From Simiduia litorea (lineage in GTDB: Bacteria; Pseudomonadota; Gammaproteobacteria; Pseudomonadales; Cellvibrionaceae): a stretch of DNA of 64,000 nucleotides. Positions 44,128 through 53,545 of this stretch are shown here, piece by piece; positions within the stretch are counted from its first letter, which is position 1, and each line of letters begins with the position of its first letter. A model generated the notes under the pieces. That model was given only the letters and a program-made list of their open reading frames with translations, made no database searches and had not been told where the DNA came from. Where the stretch lies: positions 806,001 through 870,000 of the forward strand of contig NZ_AP031497.1 of NCBI RefSeq assembly GCF_042853465.1, read 5' to 3'. The position numbers were made by a program, and so were the translations under genes.

Positions 44128-46485
44128 ATGCAAGATATAGCACAATGGCAGCAGGGTAGTGGTGTTATCGTTCATCGCAGCGAAACGGTAGCGCGTATAG
44201 ATGCGTTGATGACGCGCTTAGGAGAGCAGACGTTAATGGATGTCGTGGAGATCCCTCGGCTTCTAATGGCCGCAGATACATTGTGCAATATGGGCCTTTG
44301 GCTCACCGCCCATATGACTTATGCGAAACAAGTGTATTTAGATGGCCGCACTCTAACGGCAGATGACTTTAAGCTTGTGCCGGAAGGCCATACGGGTGGT
44401 GCACTTAATATGGTGCCAGCCTATGTTGGCTATCTATTGGCAAATGCGATTAGCGGTAAAACCCGTGCTTGGATGATGGGCCAAGGGCATTGTGTCGCGG
44501 CGATAGATGCGGTGAATGCGCTAGTTGGTAACCAGGGCTTAGAGCAAGCCGAGCGCTACAAACTAAGTGACACAGGTTTGTCTCAGTTATGCCAAGATTT
44601 TTACAGTTATGCCATCGATGGTCGAGGGCGGCCTGCAGCGCCATTGGGAAGTCATGTAGGCCCTTATACGGCGGGTGGAGTCAGCGAGGGAGGTTACCTT
44701 GGTTTTGCTGAATTGCAGTACGTGCATATGCCGCTTCCTGGTCAGGAGCTGGTCACTTTTTTAAGCGATGGTGCTTTCGAGGAGCAGCGAGGTAGCGATT
44801 GGGCGTCCCGTTGGTGGCGCGCAGACGATTGTGGTTTAGTTATGCCAATTATGATTGCCAATGGGCGCAGAATTGATCAGCGCTCAACGCTAGCGCAAAT
44901 TGGTGGTGTGGATTGGTTTAAGCAGCACCTTACGCTCAATGGCTTTGAGCCGATTACCATTGATGGTCGAGACCCAGCCGCTTTTGCTTGGGCCATTATT
45001 TCCATGGCTATGGATCTGGAAGAAAAATCCAACGCTATCGCGAGAGGCGAGCTCGACTACCCTGTGCGTTTACCTTATACCATTGCGGAAACCATAAAAG
45101 GTTTTGGTTTTCCTGGTGCCGGCACTAATGCAGCACATAATTTACCGTTATCAGCAAGCCCTGCGCTCGATACAGATAGCCGTGCAATCTTTAATGCGGG
45201 TGCGCAGGCGCTGTATCAAGACCAAACGCAATTGATGAGCGCTGTGGCCTGTCTCAATAACCATGCCCGCAAAAATCGCGTGTCGGAAAAGTCACATTGT
45301 TTAACAGCTATCGCGACACCTTGCGTGAATTTTCCAGTGCTTGAGGATATTGCGGTTGGGCAGGTTGTCGCACCCATGGAGGCTATCGATCACTGGTTTT
45401 CATCCTTGGTGATAGCGAACCCGGCGTTGCGCGTGAGGGTGGGTAACCCCGATGAGATGCGCAGTAATAGATTGAATAAAACGTTAGACCTGTTGGCTCA
45501 TAGAGTCACCGCTCCCGAAGCTGGTATCGCAGAGCGGTTAGATGGCTCTGTGATCACGGCGTTAAATGAAGAAGCCGTGATTGCGGCTGCCTTGGCCAAC
45601 AAGCAAGGAATAAATATGGCCGCAAGCTATGAAGCATTTGCGGTAAAAATGTTGGGAGCTATGCGCCAAGAAATTATATTTAGTCGGCATCAAAAGGAGG
45701 TGGGCCAAGAGGTAAATTGGTTGGCGGTACCTGTACTGTTGAGTTCGCATACTTGGGAAAACGGCAAGAATGAGCAGTCTCATCAAGATCCTACGCTGTG
45801 CGAAGCTTGGCTTCAGGAAATGTCGGATGTTGCGCCGGTTATCTTTCCTTGTGATGCCATGTCGGCAATGTATGCAATGCAATCAGTTTACCATCGGCGG
45901 GGTGCTGTAGCGGCGATGGTCGTACCAAAAAATAAGATGCCCAATTTACTCGACGCAGCGCAAGCGCGACAGCTCACACGGGACGGCGCGCTGCTATTGG
46001 AATCAGAAGGAAATGCTGCGATCCAGCTCTTAGCGGTGGGCGCGTACCAGTTGCACAGTGCACAACGGGCGGCTCAACGGCTGAAGGATCACGGTGTCGG
46101 CTACAGTTTGGTTACCATAAGTGAACCGGGTAAATTTCGCATACCTCGCGATAGTCACGAGGCTGTGTGTGTGCATTCAGAAGATCGCATCGAGCAGATT
46201 ATTCCAGCAGCAAAATATAGAGTGTTGATTTCTCATACCCATGCTGAGCCGATGATTGGTGTATTGCGCCCGCTCGATCTTGGGCCGTCAGCAACGACTG
46301 TATTGGGCTATAAGAATAGAGGGGGTACTTTAGATACCTTTGCAATGCAATTTGCCAATGGGCAAACCTGGGCGCATGTCGTGTTGGCCTGCGCCTCGCT
46401 ATTAAACATGGCGCCCGAGTCATTGCTCTCGCAGGACGAAATGGCAGCCTTGGCAGGTGAGTTGCCGGCTCGGCTATTACAATAG
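44128..46485 (+). CDS. xfp: Divergent xylulose-5-phosphate/fructose-6-phosphate phosphoketolase
   Basis: Thiamine-diphosphate enzyme that cleaves xylulose-5-P or fructose-6-P to acetyl phosphate (785 residues). I take ATG 44128; the frame is open to 44059 inside ackA. Family landmarks are present but altered: EGHTGGALN (usually GHWGTTPGLN), MGQGHCVAA (usually GPGHGGPA), SDGAFEEQRGSDWA (usually GDGEAETGPLA), SHTW..SHQDP and GNPDEMRSNRL. The thiamine/Mg2+ Asp-Gly is kept, but the neighbouring GEAE signature is not. This suggests a separate clade of COG3957. Pairing with ackA supports an ATP-yielding acetyl phosphate bypass. Confidence 0.85.
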   Translation: MQDIAQWQQGSGVIVHRSETVARIDALMTRLGEQTLMDVVEIPRLLMAADTLCNMGLWLTAHMTYAKQVYLDGRTLTADDFKLVPEGHTGGALNMVPAYVGYLLANAISGKTRAWMMGQGHCVAAIDAVNALVGNQGLEQAERYKLSDTGLSQLCQDFYSYAIDGRGRPAAPLGSHVGPYTAGGVSEGGYLGFAELQYVHMPLPGQELVTFLSDGAFEEQRGSDWASRWWRADDCGLVMPIMIANGRRIDQRSTLAQIGGVDWFKQHLTLNGFEPITIDGRDPAAFAWAIISMAMDLEEKSNAIARGELDYPVRLPYTIAETIKGFGFPGAGTNAAHNLPLSASPALDTDSRAIFNAGAQALYQDQTQLMSAVACLNNHARKNRVSEKSHCLTAIATPCVNFPVLEDIAVGQVVAPMEAIDHWFSSLVIANPALRVRVGNPDEMRSNRLNKTLDLLAHRVTAPEAGIAERLDGSVITALNEEAVIAAALANKQGINMAASYEAFAVKMLGAMRQEIIFSRHQKEVGQEVNWLAVPVLLSSHTWENGKNEQSHQDPTLCEAWLQEMSDVAPVIFPCDAMSAMYAMQSVYHRRGAVAAMVVPKNKMPNLLDAAQARQLTRDGALLLESEGNAAIQLLAVGAYQLHSAQRAAQRLKDHGVGYSLVTISEPGKFRIPRDSHEAVCVHSEDRIEQIIPAAKYRVLISHTHAEPMIGVLRPLDLGPSATTVLGYKNRGGTLDTFAMQFANGQTWAHVVLACASLLNMAPESLLSQDEMAALAGELPARLLQ

Positions 46486-46506
46486 TCTGGCAACATAGTT
46501 GAAGCA

Positions 46507-46543
46507 AAATGCCGCATCGTTAAGGTCCAACGTTGCGGCATTT
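46507..46543. terminator. Bidirectional terminator between convergent operons
   Basis: A 10-bp stem (46507-46516 with 46534-46543), continued by four more pairs after one mismatch, with a 7-base loop. The flanks AAAT/ATTT provide T-runs in both directions. It separates xfp (ends 46485) from the universal stress protein gene (ends 46569). Confidence 0.85.
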
Positions 46544-46568
46544 ATGTGAGAAGAATTTATAGATCTAA

Positions 46569-47486
46569 CTAAGCCTTCTTGTTGGTGAGTTTTACGAGGA
46601 GCAAAGCACAGGGTAAATTTCGTAACAGTTCTTCCGTTGTGCTACCGAGTAAAAAGTTTGTTAAGTGTGATTTATTGGTGGCGCCAACAATCAATAAATC
46701 TAATTTTTTACTACTAGCATAGTCCGTTAGGGCGTCTTCCGGATTACCCAAAATCTGAATGGTGTCTGGCGTTTCTATGCCGGCAATGGCCGCTAGCTTT
46801 CTCAAGGTTGTGTCGTTTTCATGGGCGATGCCGCGCTCCCAATCTGCCCTATCCTTTTCTGCTATCTCGCCGTGCGAGAAGGTGTTCAGCATATTGATGA
46901 TGGCGTCGGTGTAGCAGGTAATCAATGTTAATCGGCTGTTAAATTGATCACTGAGGGCTGCGCCCACCTTGGTTAGTGCGGCTGCCATACTGGACTCTAA
47001 AGCCTCCTGCGGGTCTCTACTAAGTGCCACGCCAAAACGTTTCGGACTTTGCGTGATTACTTGATCAGGTCGTAAGAACAGCATCGAACACGGGCAATGT
47101 TTAGCGAGAGCCATGTCTGTCGATAGAAAATCGAACAATCCTGACTTTATTGATTTTTCTTTAATGACCAGAGAAAAACCTTCTCGATTAACCTTTGTGG
47201 CAATAGCGTCCGTCAACTTTGCAACAGCGGTAAAACTGATTTTAACGGAAACACTGGCTGGTGTCAGACTGGCTCGATCGAGTGCCGACGCTAACCTGCT
47301 TTGAACATCGGATCTTAATGTGTCTTTAAATGCCTTCTTATAATTTTCCAATGCTGTCGGTATTTCAGGTTCGGCAACAAATATTTCCAGTGTTGCTCCA
47401 AGTTTCTTTGCAATACTGAGTGCACTTGTGATTGCGTTCTCTTCGGTCGGGCTGTTTGTGCTAATAAAAAGAATGTTTGAGTACAT
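46569..47486 (-). CDS. Tandem universal stress protein (UspA family)
   Basis: Cytosolic stress protein of 305 residues with two Usp domains (about 1-145 and 150-305). The second retains a GATNKSH...LLGSTTEELLR motif, the region that binds ATP in the family, but the second glycine of the usual G-x2-G is absent; the first domain is more degenerate. ATG 47486 with GGGAG 6 bases upstream is used rather than the longer frame to 47540. It is the last gene of the MBL-Na/Pi-ATPase-Usp operon, in line with the frequent induction of tandem Usps under low oxygen. Confidence 0.87.
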   Translation of the reverse strand: MYSNILFISTNSPTEENAITSALSIAKKLGATLEIFVAEPEIPTALENYKKAFKDTLRSDVQSRLASALDRASLTPASVSVKISFTAVAKLTDAIATKVNREGFSLVIKEKSIKSGLFDFLSTDMALAKHCPCSMLFLRPDQVITQSPKRFGVALSRDPQEALESSMAAALTKVGAALSDQFNSRLTLITCYTDAIINMLNTFSHGEIAEKDRADWERGIAHENDTTLRKLAAIAGIETPDTIQILGNPEDALTDYASSKKLDLLIVGATNKSHLTNFLLGSTTEELLRNLPCALLLVKLTNKKA

Positions 47487-47502
47487 AGCTGACTCCCAAT
47501 TT

Positions 47503-50199
47503 TCATAAGGTTTTTTTACTGGTGAACTTTCGGACCACATACTTTTCGATTTCTACGATGAATATGATCAATACCGCAACACTGGCAATACTCAACCAGT
47601 GTTGCGGGGTGAGCGGGCTGATGTCGAAGAGTCTTTGTGATACAGGTAGGTAGGTAAACGCTGTCTGTGCCAACATGACGCTTATTATCGCCATGATGGC
47701 GGGCAGACTGCCGACGTGGGCTTGGCTCGTAAAGAGGCTTGAGTGCATAAATCGGCAGTTTAACAGATAGAAAGCCTCAATCATCACCAGTGCATTGACC
47801 GCTACTGATCGAGCAGTTGCTAGGTCTGCATGTTGATTGTAGTGATAATGGAATAACCCATAAACAATGGCAGCGGAGGCAAAGCCCACCACAATAATTC
47901 GGCTCAATAGTTGCGGGGTGATTAAGCCTTGGTTGAGTTTGCGAGGCCCGTGTTGCATCTGGCCCTTTTCAGGCCGTTCAAAGGCAAGCGCCAAGGCCAG
48001 CGTGATGGCGGTGATCATATTAACCCAGAGAATCTGTACCGGGGTTATGGGTAAAAGCCCATTGAGCGCGATGGCGATGACTATAATGGCGGCTTCCGCA
48101 ACATTGGTTGGCAAGATGAACAGTATGGATTTTACGATGTTGCTGTACACCGTTCTGCCTTCCGCAACGGCTTGGGTGATGGTGCTAAAGTTATCATCGG
48201 TTAATACGATATCTGCCGCTTCTTTGGCCGCATCTGTACCGCGTTTACCCATGGCAATACCAATGTTCGCCTGCTTTAACGCGGGTGCATCATTAACGCC
48301 ATCGCCAGTCATGGCAACCACATGGCCAACAGACTGCAAGGCCTGAACTAACTGCAGTTTATTGCTGGGGCTAGTGCGAGCAAAAATATCGGTGTTTTGG
48401 GCTGCATCCAGTAGCTGCTCCGCCGACATGGCATCTAGGTCGGCGCCGGTTAGAACCGAGCCGTGTTGTAGTCCCAGTTCAGTGCCAATAGCCAGCGCGG
48501 TGGTAGGGTTATCACCCGTGATCATCTTGATACGAATGCCTGCAGCGTGGCAGGTATTAATACTGGCTATTGCCTCTGGTCTGGGTGGATCACTGATACC
48601 CACTAGGCCAAGAAACGTTAGCTCAGCATCTACGTCACTATGCTCGAGATTTCGAGCAAGAGGTGGCATGTTTTTATAGGCCAAAGCCATAACACGCATC
48701 CCCTTTTCGCCCATTTCCGCCATGGCTTGGTGCCAGTATTTTGGTTCGAGTGGTACTACGCCATCGGCGCTAAGTTGTGTGTTAGCACGTTGCAATATGC
48801 GCTCCGGCGCGCCCTTTATCGCTAATAGAACATCACCAGTCGAGCTCGCGTGTAACGTGACCATGTAGCGTTTTTCTGTATCAAAGGGCAATTCATCCGT
48901 ACGCGGACCTACTGGCATGGAGGCATGCAGCTTTAACGCCAAAACTAATAAGGCGCCCTCTGTAGGGTCGCCGTGTAATTCCCATTCACCGCCGGTTTCA
49001 GTGACGTTTGCGTCATTGCAATGGCGTGCGGCCCACAAAAGTTGCTCCAGCGCTGGATCGCTTAACGCGGTTAATGCATGCTCGGAGTTGGCGATACGAA
49101 TATCACCAAAGGGGCGATAGCCTTCTCCGTGTACATCGTATTGTGCGTTGGCGGTAACGATCGAGCGCGCGGTCATGGCGTTGGTGGTTAATGTGCCGGT
49201 TTTATCTGAGCAAATTATGTCGACGGAACTGAGTACTTCAACACTGGGTAGGCGTCGCACCAGTGCATGTTGCCGCGCCATGATTTGCACGCCGATCGCC
49301 AACGCGATGGTAACTATCGCAGGTAGACCTTCTGGTATTGAGGCGACTGCGATACCAATGGCCGCTTGAATAACATCCATCGCTGCCATGTTTTGAATAA
49401 AAACGCCGTACAAAGTGATGGTTGTGGCCAGCAATAAGATAGCAACGGTCAGCTGTCCGGCAAATTTTTTAAGTTGAATTTGCAGTGGCGTGGCGGTTAA
49501 CTGTGCGCTTGTAACTAAATCCCCGATGGTGCCCAGCTCAGTGCGTACACCTGTGTGCCAGACTAACGCCTTTGCTGTGCCATAGGTGACCATTGTTCCC
49601 ATGAACACCATATTTCGTTGATCAGCTATGGGTTGGTTTTCACTGAGGCTTGCAACTTGTTTGCTGACGGGTTCCGATTCACCCGTGAGTGCCGATTCAT
49701 CACAGCGTAGATCCTTGCAATAGATCACCCGCGCATCGGCAGGTACGCGATCTCCGGCTTGCAGAAAAATGATGTCTCCCGGCACCAGTTGGGTGCTGTC
49801 GATGCTAAGGTTGCTGTTGGCTCGAATGACATTGCAGCGAATTTTTGACATAGACATGATGGCGCGAAGTGCTTGTTCAGCTTTGCCTTCCTGAACGAAA
49901 CCTACGATGCCGTTAACCACGATAACGGCAAGAATAACGCCGGCGTCTACGAGATGACCGAGTAGCAAACTTGCGCAGGCACTGGCAAAGAGCACGTAGA
50001 TTAATACATTGTGAAATTGGGCAATAAAACGCTTCCAGGCGCTTCTCTCAGCCCGCATTGGTAGTTGGTTTAAGCCGTATTCTTGGAGCCTTTGTTGTGC
50101 ATCCGCTGCGTCTAATCCTGTTTCCCTACTAGCAATCTGGGCTAGTGCTTGCGTCGTACTGAGCGCGTATGGACTGATAGTTGTCTGAGGGGCTGGCAT
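47503..50199 (-). CDS. P-type cation-transporting ATPase (IIA/Ca2+-like)
   Basis: Membrane cation pump of 898 residues with an N-terminal cation-ATPase domain. The phosphorylation motif DKTGTLT has its aspartate at 332. The actuator motif TGES, the MITGDN...TGDGVNDAPALK region and the ion-binding membrane-4 motif SIPEGLPA are present. This PEGLP pattern is typical of Ca2+/Mn2+-type (SERCA/PMR1-like) pumps, so Ca2+ or Mn2+ export is likely. It starts one base after the Na/Pi gene stop and is followed 16 bases later by the Usp gene. Confidence 0.9.
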   Translation of the reverse strand: MPAPQTTISPYALSTTQALAQIASRETGLDAADAQQRLQEYGLNQLPMRAERSAWKRFIAQFHNVLIYVLFASACASLLLGHLVDAGVILAVIVVNGIVGFVQEGKAEQALRAIMSMSKIRCNVIRANSNLSIDSTQLVPGDIIFLQAGDRVPADARVIYCKDLRCDESALTGESEPVSKQVASLSENQPIADQRNMVFMGTMVTYGTAKALVWHTGVRTELGTIGDLVTSAQLTATPLQIQLKKFAGQLTVAILLLATTITLYGVFIQNMAAMDVIQAAIGIAVASIPEGLPAIVTIALAIGVQIMARQHALVRRLPSVEVLSSVDIICSDKTGTLTTNAMTARSIVTANAQYDVHGEGYRPFGDIRIANSEHALTALSDPALEQLLWAARHCNDANVTETGGEWELHGDPTEGALLVLALKLHASMPVGPRTDELPFDTEKRYMVTLHASSTGDVLLAIKGAPERILQRANTQLSADGVVPLEPKYWHQAMAEMGEKGMRVMALAYKNMPPLARNLEHSDVDAELTFLGLVGISDPPRPEAIASINTCHAAGIRIKMITGDNPTTALAIGTELGLQHGSVLTGADLDAMSAEQLLDAAQNTDIFARTSPSNKLQLVQALQSVGHVVAMTGDGVNDAPALKQANIGIAMGKRGTDAAKEAADIVLTDDNFSTITQAVAEGRTVYSNIVKSILFILPTNVAEAAIIVIAIALNGLLPITPVQILWVNMITAITLALALAFERPEKGQMQHGPRKLNQGLITPQLLSRIIVVGFASAAIVYGLFHYHYNQHADLATARSVAVNALVMIEAFYLLNCRFMHSSLFTSQAHVGSLPAIMAIISVMLAQTAFTYLPVSQRLFDISPLTPQHWLSIASVAVLIIFIVEIEKYVVRKFTSKKTL

Positions 50200-50200
50200 A

Positions 50201-51814
50201 TCATATCTGCTCGGCGAGTTTGTCGGGGCTAGGAGCCTTGTCCTGATCTTCGTCTTTAATCCGAAGTAATTGTTGCAATGCGTCGGAGGCTTGAATTAAT
50301 TGTTCGGCGAAGCGACGTGTAAAGCTTGCCTCAGTTAAGGCTGCATCGGTTAGATCAATGGAGTGCTTGCCTTGGGTGGCTGACTGGATAAGATGTTGTT
50401 TCAATATTTGGTAGTCGATTTTAATTGTACTAAACATGTCTTTTGCATCGTTGCTGCTTAAGCTTGTTGTGTTCTCTAGCCAATGTTCCACTTGCGATTG
50501 CCATTGAGCCAGGTGCTCAGGCGCTTCAGGTGAAACTCGTTGAATAATTCTGTGTTGCTCTAGAACATCTGTCATGGCTCTGCAAGCATAATTGATGTGA
50601 TGGCCAGCACTTAAGGCCGCCGCAAGCAGCCCTCCTTGTGATTGTGCCAGTTCAGCTTTCAGTGCCGTCGCAATGAAGTCGTTCATGTGTTGAACACGAG
50701 TCTCGATTTCCGCGATTAATTTAGGTGTGTTACGGACTTCCTTGTTGGTCAGTAATCGCTTCGAATGATTGAGTAGCTCGGTAATTTCCAATGTCACTGC
50801 TCTAACCGCGAGGTCTGGAATGGCTGCGACATTGCTATCTAGATGCGAGCTCTTTTTGGAAGTACTTTTATCCTGGAAATGTTGTAGTAGCCAGTGCGAA
50901 AGATACTTTTCTAGGGGCCAGATAAGTAGTAGGCCCAGCACGTTAAAAGCCGTGTGAAATAACGCAAGTAAAATGGTTGGTTCCTGACTTAACCCTATTG
51001 CTTCGCTTGTGTGGGTAATGAGCCACCAAAAAATCGGTAAAAATGCCAGCGCTACGGCCGCCGTGAGTAGGTTGAACACGACGTGTGCCGCAGCTAGGCG
51101 TTTGGCATTCGGTGTTGCGCCCAATGTTGCGAGTATGGCTGTTGATGTGGTTCCTACATTGGCACCGATGACGGCGGCGGCAGCAACTTCCAAGCCCAGT
51201 ACGCCACTTGCGACAGCGGTTAGAATGATAACGATAGCTGCACTTGACGACTGAGTCAGGATGGTGAGTGCTATACCAATCAGCAAGGCAACAATTGCGG
51301 GATTACCTGCCTCGTTCAGCAGCGCGGTGACATCGATGCTTTGTGCAAGGCTACTGAAGTTCTCTTTTAAAAAATCAATGCCCAAAAATAGCAGGCCAAA
51401 GCCCGCTATAGCCATACCGAGCGAACGGCCACGTTCGTGTGGCGCAAATAGTCTGAGCATAGCGCCCACACCGACAAGCGGAAAGGCGAAGGCATCAATT
51501 TTAAAGCTAAAGCCAAAAAAGGTAACGATCCATGCAGTAAAAGTCGTGCCGACATTGCTGCCAAAGACGACCCACATAGCTTGATAGAAGCTGAGCAGCC
51601 CCGCATTGACGAAACCAATAACGGCAACGGTAACAGCGCTGGATGACTGCACCAGTGCCGTAATGCCAATGCCCGTAATGAGCCCCCGTTGACGGCTCGA
51701 GGTCCAGCGCCCAAGCAAGTGTTCAAGTGCTTGGCCGCCTGCAAGCTTTAAGCCCTCAGTCATTAGCCACATGCCTAACAAAAACAGGCCGAGCGAGCCG
51801 AACAGATTTAGCAT
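50201..51814 (-). CDS. Na+/phosphate cotransporter family protein with PhoU-like domain
   Basis: Inner-membrane protein of 537 residues. Two inverted QSSSA repeats (TALVQSSSAVTV, LTQSSSAAIVI) form the transport core of the NptA/PNaS family over about residues 1-310. A cytoplasmic PhoU-like helical domain follows (about 340-520). The predicted role is sodium-coupled phosphate movement. AAGGA lies upstream of the ATG, and the gene is tightly packed between the MBL and ATPase genes (12 and 1 bases), so they are co-transcribed. Confidence 0.9.
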   Translation of the reverse strand: MLNLFGSLGLFLLGMWLMTEGLKLAGGQALEHLLGRWTSSRQRGLITGIGITALVQSSSAVTVAVIGFVNAGLLSFYQAMWVVFGSNVGTTFTAWIVTFFGFSFKIDAFAFPLVGVGAMLRLFAPHERGRSLGMAIAGFGLLFLGIDFLKENFSSLAQSIDVTALLNEAGNPAIVALLIGIALTILTQSSSAAIVIILTAVASGVLGLEVAAAAVIGANVGTTSTAILATLGATPNAKRLAAAHVVFNLLTAAVALAFLPIFWWLITHTSEAIGLSQEPTILLALFHTAFNVLGLLLIWPLEKYLSHWLLQHFQDKSTSKKSSHLDSNVAAIPDLAVRAVTLEITELLNHSKRLLTNKEVRNTPKLIAEIETRVQHMNDFIATALKAELAQSQGGLLAAALSAGHHINYACRAMTDVLEQHRIIQRVSPEAPEHLAQWQSQVEHWLENTTSLSSNDAKDMFSTIKIDYQILKQHLIQSATQGKHSIDLTDAALTEASFTRRFAEQLIQASDALQQLLRIKDEDQDKAPSPDKLAEQI

Positions 51815-51826
51815 GAAGCGAGGTCC

Positions 51827-53230
51827 TTAGAAGGCAAAACTTTGACGAAGTGCAGGAATCGTGGCGCTGATGCCTTTCTCGGCATAGAGCTTTTCTGCCA
51901 AAGCATCTTGTGCCTCTGGTTCGCCGTGTACTAAAAATATTTTCGGCTGATTTGAAAAGCTGGCCGCCCAGTCGACGAGCGCCGCTTGGCCGGCGTGGGC
52001 TGAAAAACCACCGATAGTTTCAATGCGGGCGCGAACCATGAATTCATCGCCAAACAGTTTTATTTTTTTCATGCCGTCTACCAACATGCGCCCCAGTGTG
52101 CCTCTTGCTTGAAATCCGGCAAAGATAATGGTGGTGCGCTTATCCCAAATGCGATGTTTGAAATGATGGCGAATGCGCCCTCCAGTACACATGCCGCTAC
52201 CGGCAATAATCAGTGCGCCACTTTTAATACGGTTGATGGCCATGGATTCTTCCGATGAAACAGAGGCTATCAAGCGAGGTAAAAAGTCTTTTAGAAACGA
52301 TTGGTCTCGTTCACACAGGGCTTTTACATCGTCACAATCCATCGTGTGTAGCCAGCGGTCGTATACCTTAGTGACTTTTATCGCCATGGGGCTGTCTAGA
52401 AAAATTTGCCAACCATCCAACTTTCCTTCTTGATGCATTCTGCCTAAATAGAATAGAAACTCTTGTGTGCGGCCAACGGCAAAGGCTGGAATAAGTATAT
52501 TGCCGCCCGCTTCCCAAGTGTCGTGCAGAACCTGTTCGAGCTGTAGGATGGAATCATCCATGGTGCGGTGATCTCGGTTGCCATAGGTGCTTTCCATGAG
52601 CACAACATCCGCGTCTGTGAGCAGTGAGGGGTCTTTCATCAGCGGTGAATCTTTTTTACCTAAGTCACCGGAAAAAACCACGCGTTTTTGCTGGCCGCGT
52701 TCATTGATATCTAATTGCACAATGGCTGAACCAAGGATGTGACCCGCGTCATGCAGTGTGACGGACAGGTGGGACTTTATTTCTGTTGCTTGGCCATAGG
52801 CAATGCCTCGGCATAGGCCGAGTACCGTTTTCACGTCGTCTAGGCTATAGAGTGCTTCTACCGTCGGTTGGCCACGGCGTTCGCGCTTGATGTTTTCTCT
52901 TTCGAGATCGCGCATGTACAACCCCGCTGCATCGTCTAGCATAATTTCCAGCAGCTCAGCCGTTGCTTTGGTGCAGTAAATCGGGCTGTTAAAGCCTGCG
53001 TGCACAAGCATGGGCAGCAGGCCTGAGTGATCGAGATGGGCGTGGGACAGTACCAACGCGTCTATTTCTGAGGGCTCAAACAGAAACTGTTCCGTTGGCA
53101 GCCTCTCAATAGCGTCGCCGCCTTGATGCATGCCGCAGTCTAGCAATATGTTGCCGGCGCCAGGTACGGATACTAAGTGGCATGAGCCAGTGACTTCCTG
53201 TGCTGCGCCTAAGAATTTGATGGTAGCCAT
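51827..53230 (-). CDS. MBL-fold beta-CASP RNA-processing exonuclease-like protein
   Basis: Zinc metallo-beta-lactamase-fold nuclease of the YSH1/RNA-specific group (467 residues). The metal motif SHAHLDHSG places His63, His65, Asp67 and His68. The beta-CASP part carries the typical ESTYGNRDH, SGMCTGGRIRHH and, near the end, HGEPEA. The start is ATG 53230 with AGGAATC upstream; the frame to 53278 has no better site. It is first in the minus-strand operon with Na/Pi transporter, P-type ATPase and Usp, preceded by an FNR/Anr-like box. Proteins of this type are often encoded with phosphoketolase and Usp genes in proteobacterial stress regions. Confidence 0.9.
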   Translation of the reverse strand: MATIKFLGAAQEVTGSCHLVSVPGAGNILLDCGMHQGGDAIERLPTEQFLFEPSEIDALVLSHAHLDHSGLLPMLVHAGFNSPIYCTKATAELLEIMLDDAAGLYMRDLERENIKRERRGQPTVEALYSLDDVKTVLGLCRGIAYGQATEIKSHLSVTLHDAGHILGSAIVQLDINERGQQKRVVFSGDLGKKDSPLMKDPSLLTDADVVLMESTYGNRDHRTMDDSILQLEQVLHDTWEAGGNILIPAFAVGRTQEFLFYLGRMHQEGKLDGWQIFLDSPMAIKVTKVYDRWLHTMDCDDVKALCERDQSFLKDFLPRLIASVSSEESMAINRIKSGALIIAGSGMCTGGRIRHHFKHRIWDKRTTIIFAGFQARGTLGRMLVDGMKKIKLFGDEFMVRARIETIGGFSAHAGQAALVDWAASFSNQPKIFLVHGEPEAQDALAEKLYAEKGISATIPALRQSFAF

Positions 53231-53545
53231 AGTGATTCCTGTTGTGATGGGAGCTACGTTTAGTAAAACCTGTTTCACCTTTCCTCATGATGATCTCTGT
53301 CAATCAATATCGGCTTAGCTGCCACTTTATAGGTATAAGGTCAAAACTGAACATGGGTGCTTTGGTCACGCGGAATATGGTTATTTTTCCTCCTACAGAA
53401 GGGCGCACTAGCTGATTGGAATAAAGTTACATCGCCTGACTAAGTTAGGAGTCGTAGCACAAAGCCACCGCGTATCACTGGGTTGACAGCAATCGATTGT
53501 TTGTTGTGTTGTGCTACTGAAGTGAATTGCTTGTCAGCTTCAGTT
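53231..53545 (-). other. Intergenic region with the MBL operon promoter
   Basis: A 315-base region without a supported gene. The left 75 bases carry the FNR/Anr-like box (53290-53303) and a TTTACT -10-like element for the minus strand. The remainder shows nothing recognisable. Confidence 0.6.
53290..53303 (-). promoter_or_regulatory. FNR/Anr-like box upstream of the MBL-NaPi-ATPase-Usp operon
   Basis: On the minus strand it reads TTGAC-AGAG-ATCAT, matching the Anr-type palindrome TTGA(T/C)-N4-(A/G)TCAA except for the last base. Taking its centre as -41.5 puts the start near 53255, and TTTACT at 53267-53262 then occupies the -10 position. The MBL ATG is 59 bases downstream of the box. Confidence 0.5.

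Noticed and set aside
46308..46541. Minus-strand ORF crossing the xfp 3' end and terminator
   Set aside because: It runs through the hairpin terminator and opposite a conserved phosphoketolase region; no family match.
47867..48346. Long plus-strand ORF opposite the P-type ATPase
   Set aside because: It is a shadow of a clear ATPase frame, with Met/Ala/Thr-rich, family-less translation and no ribosome binding site.
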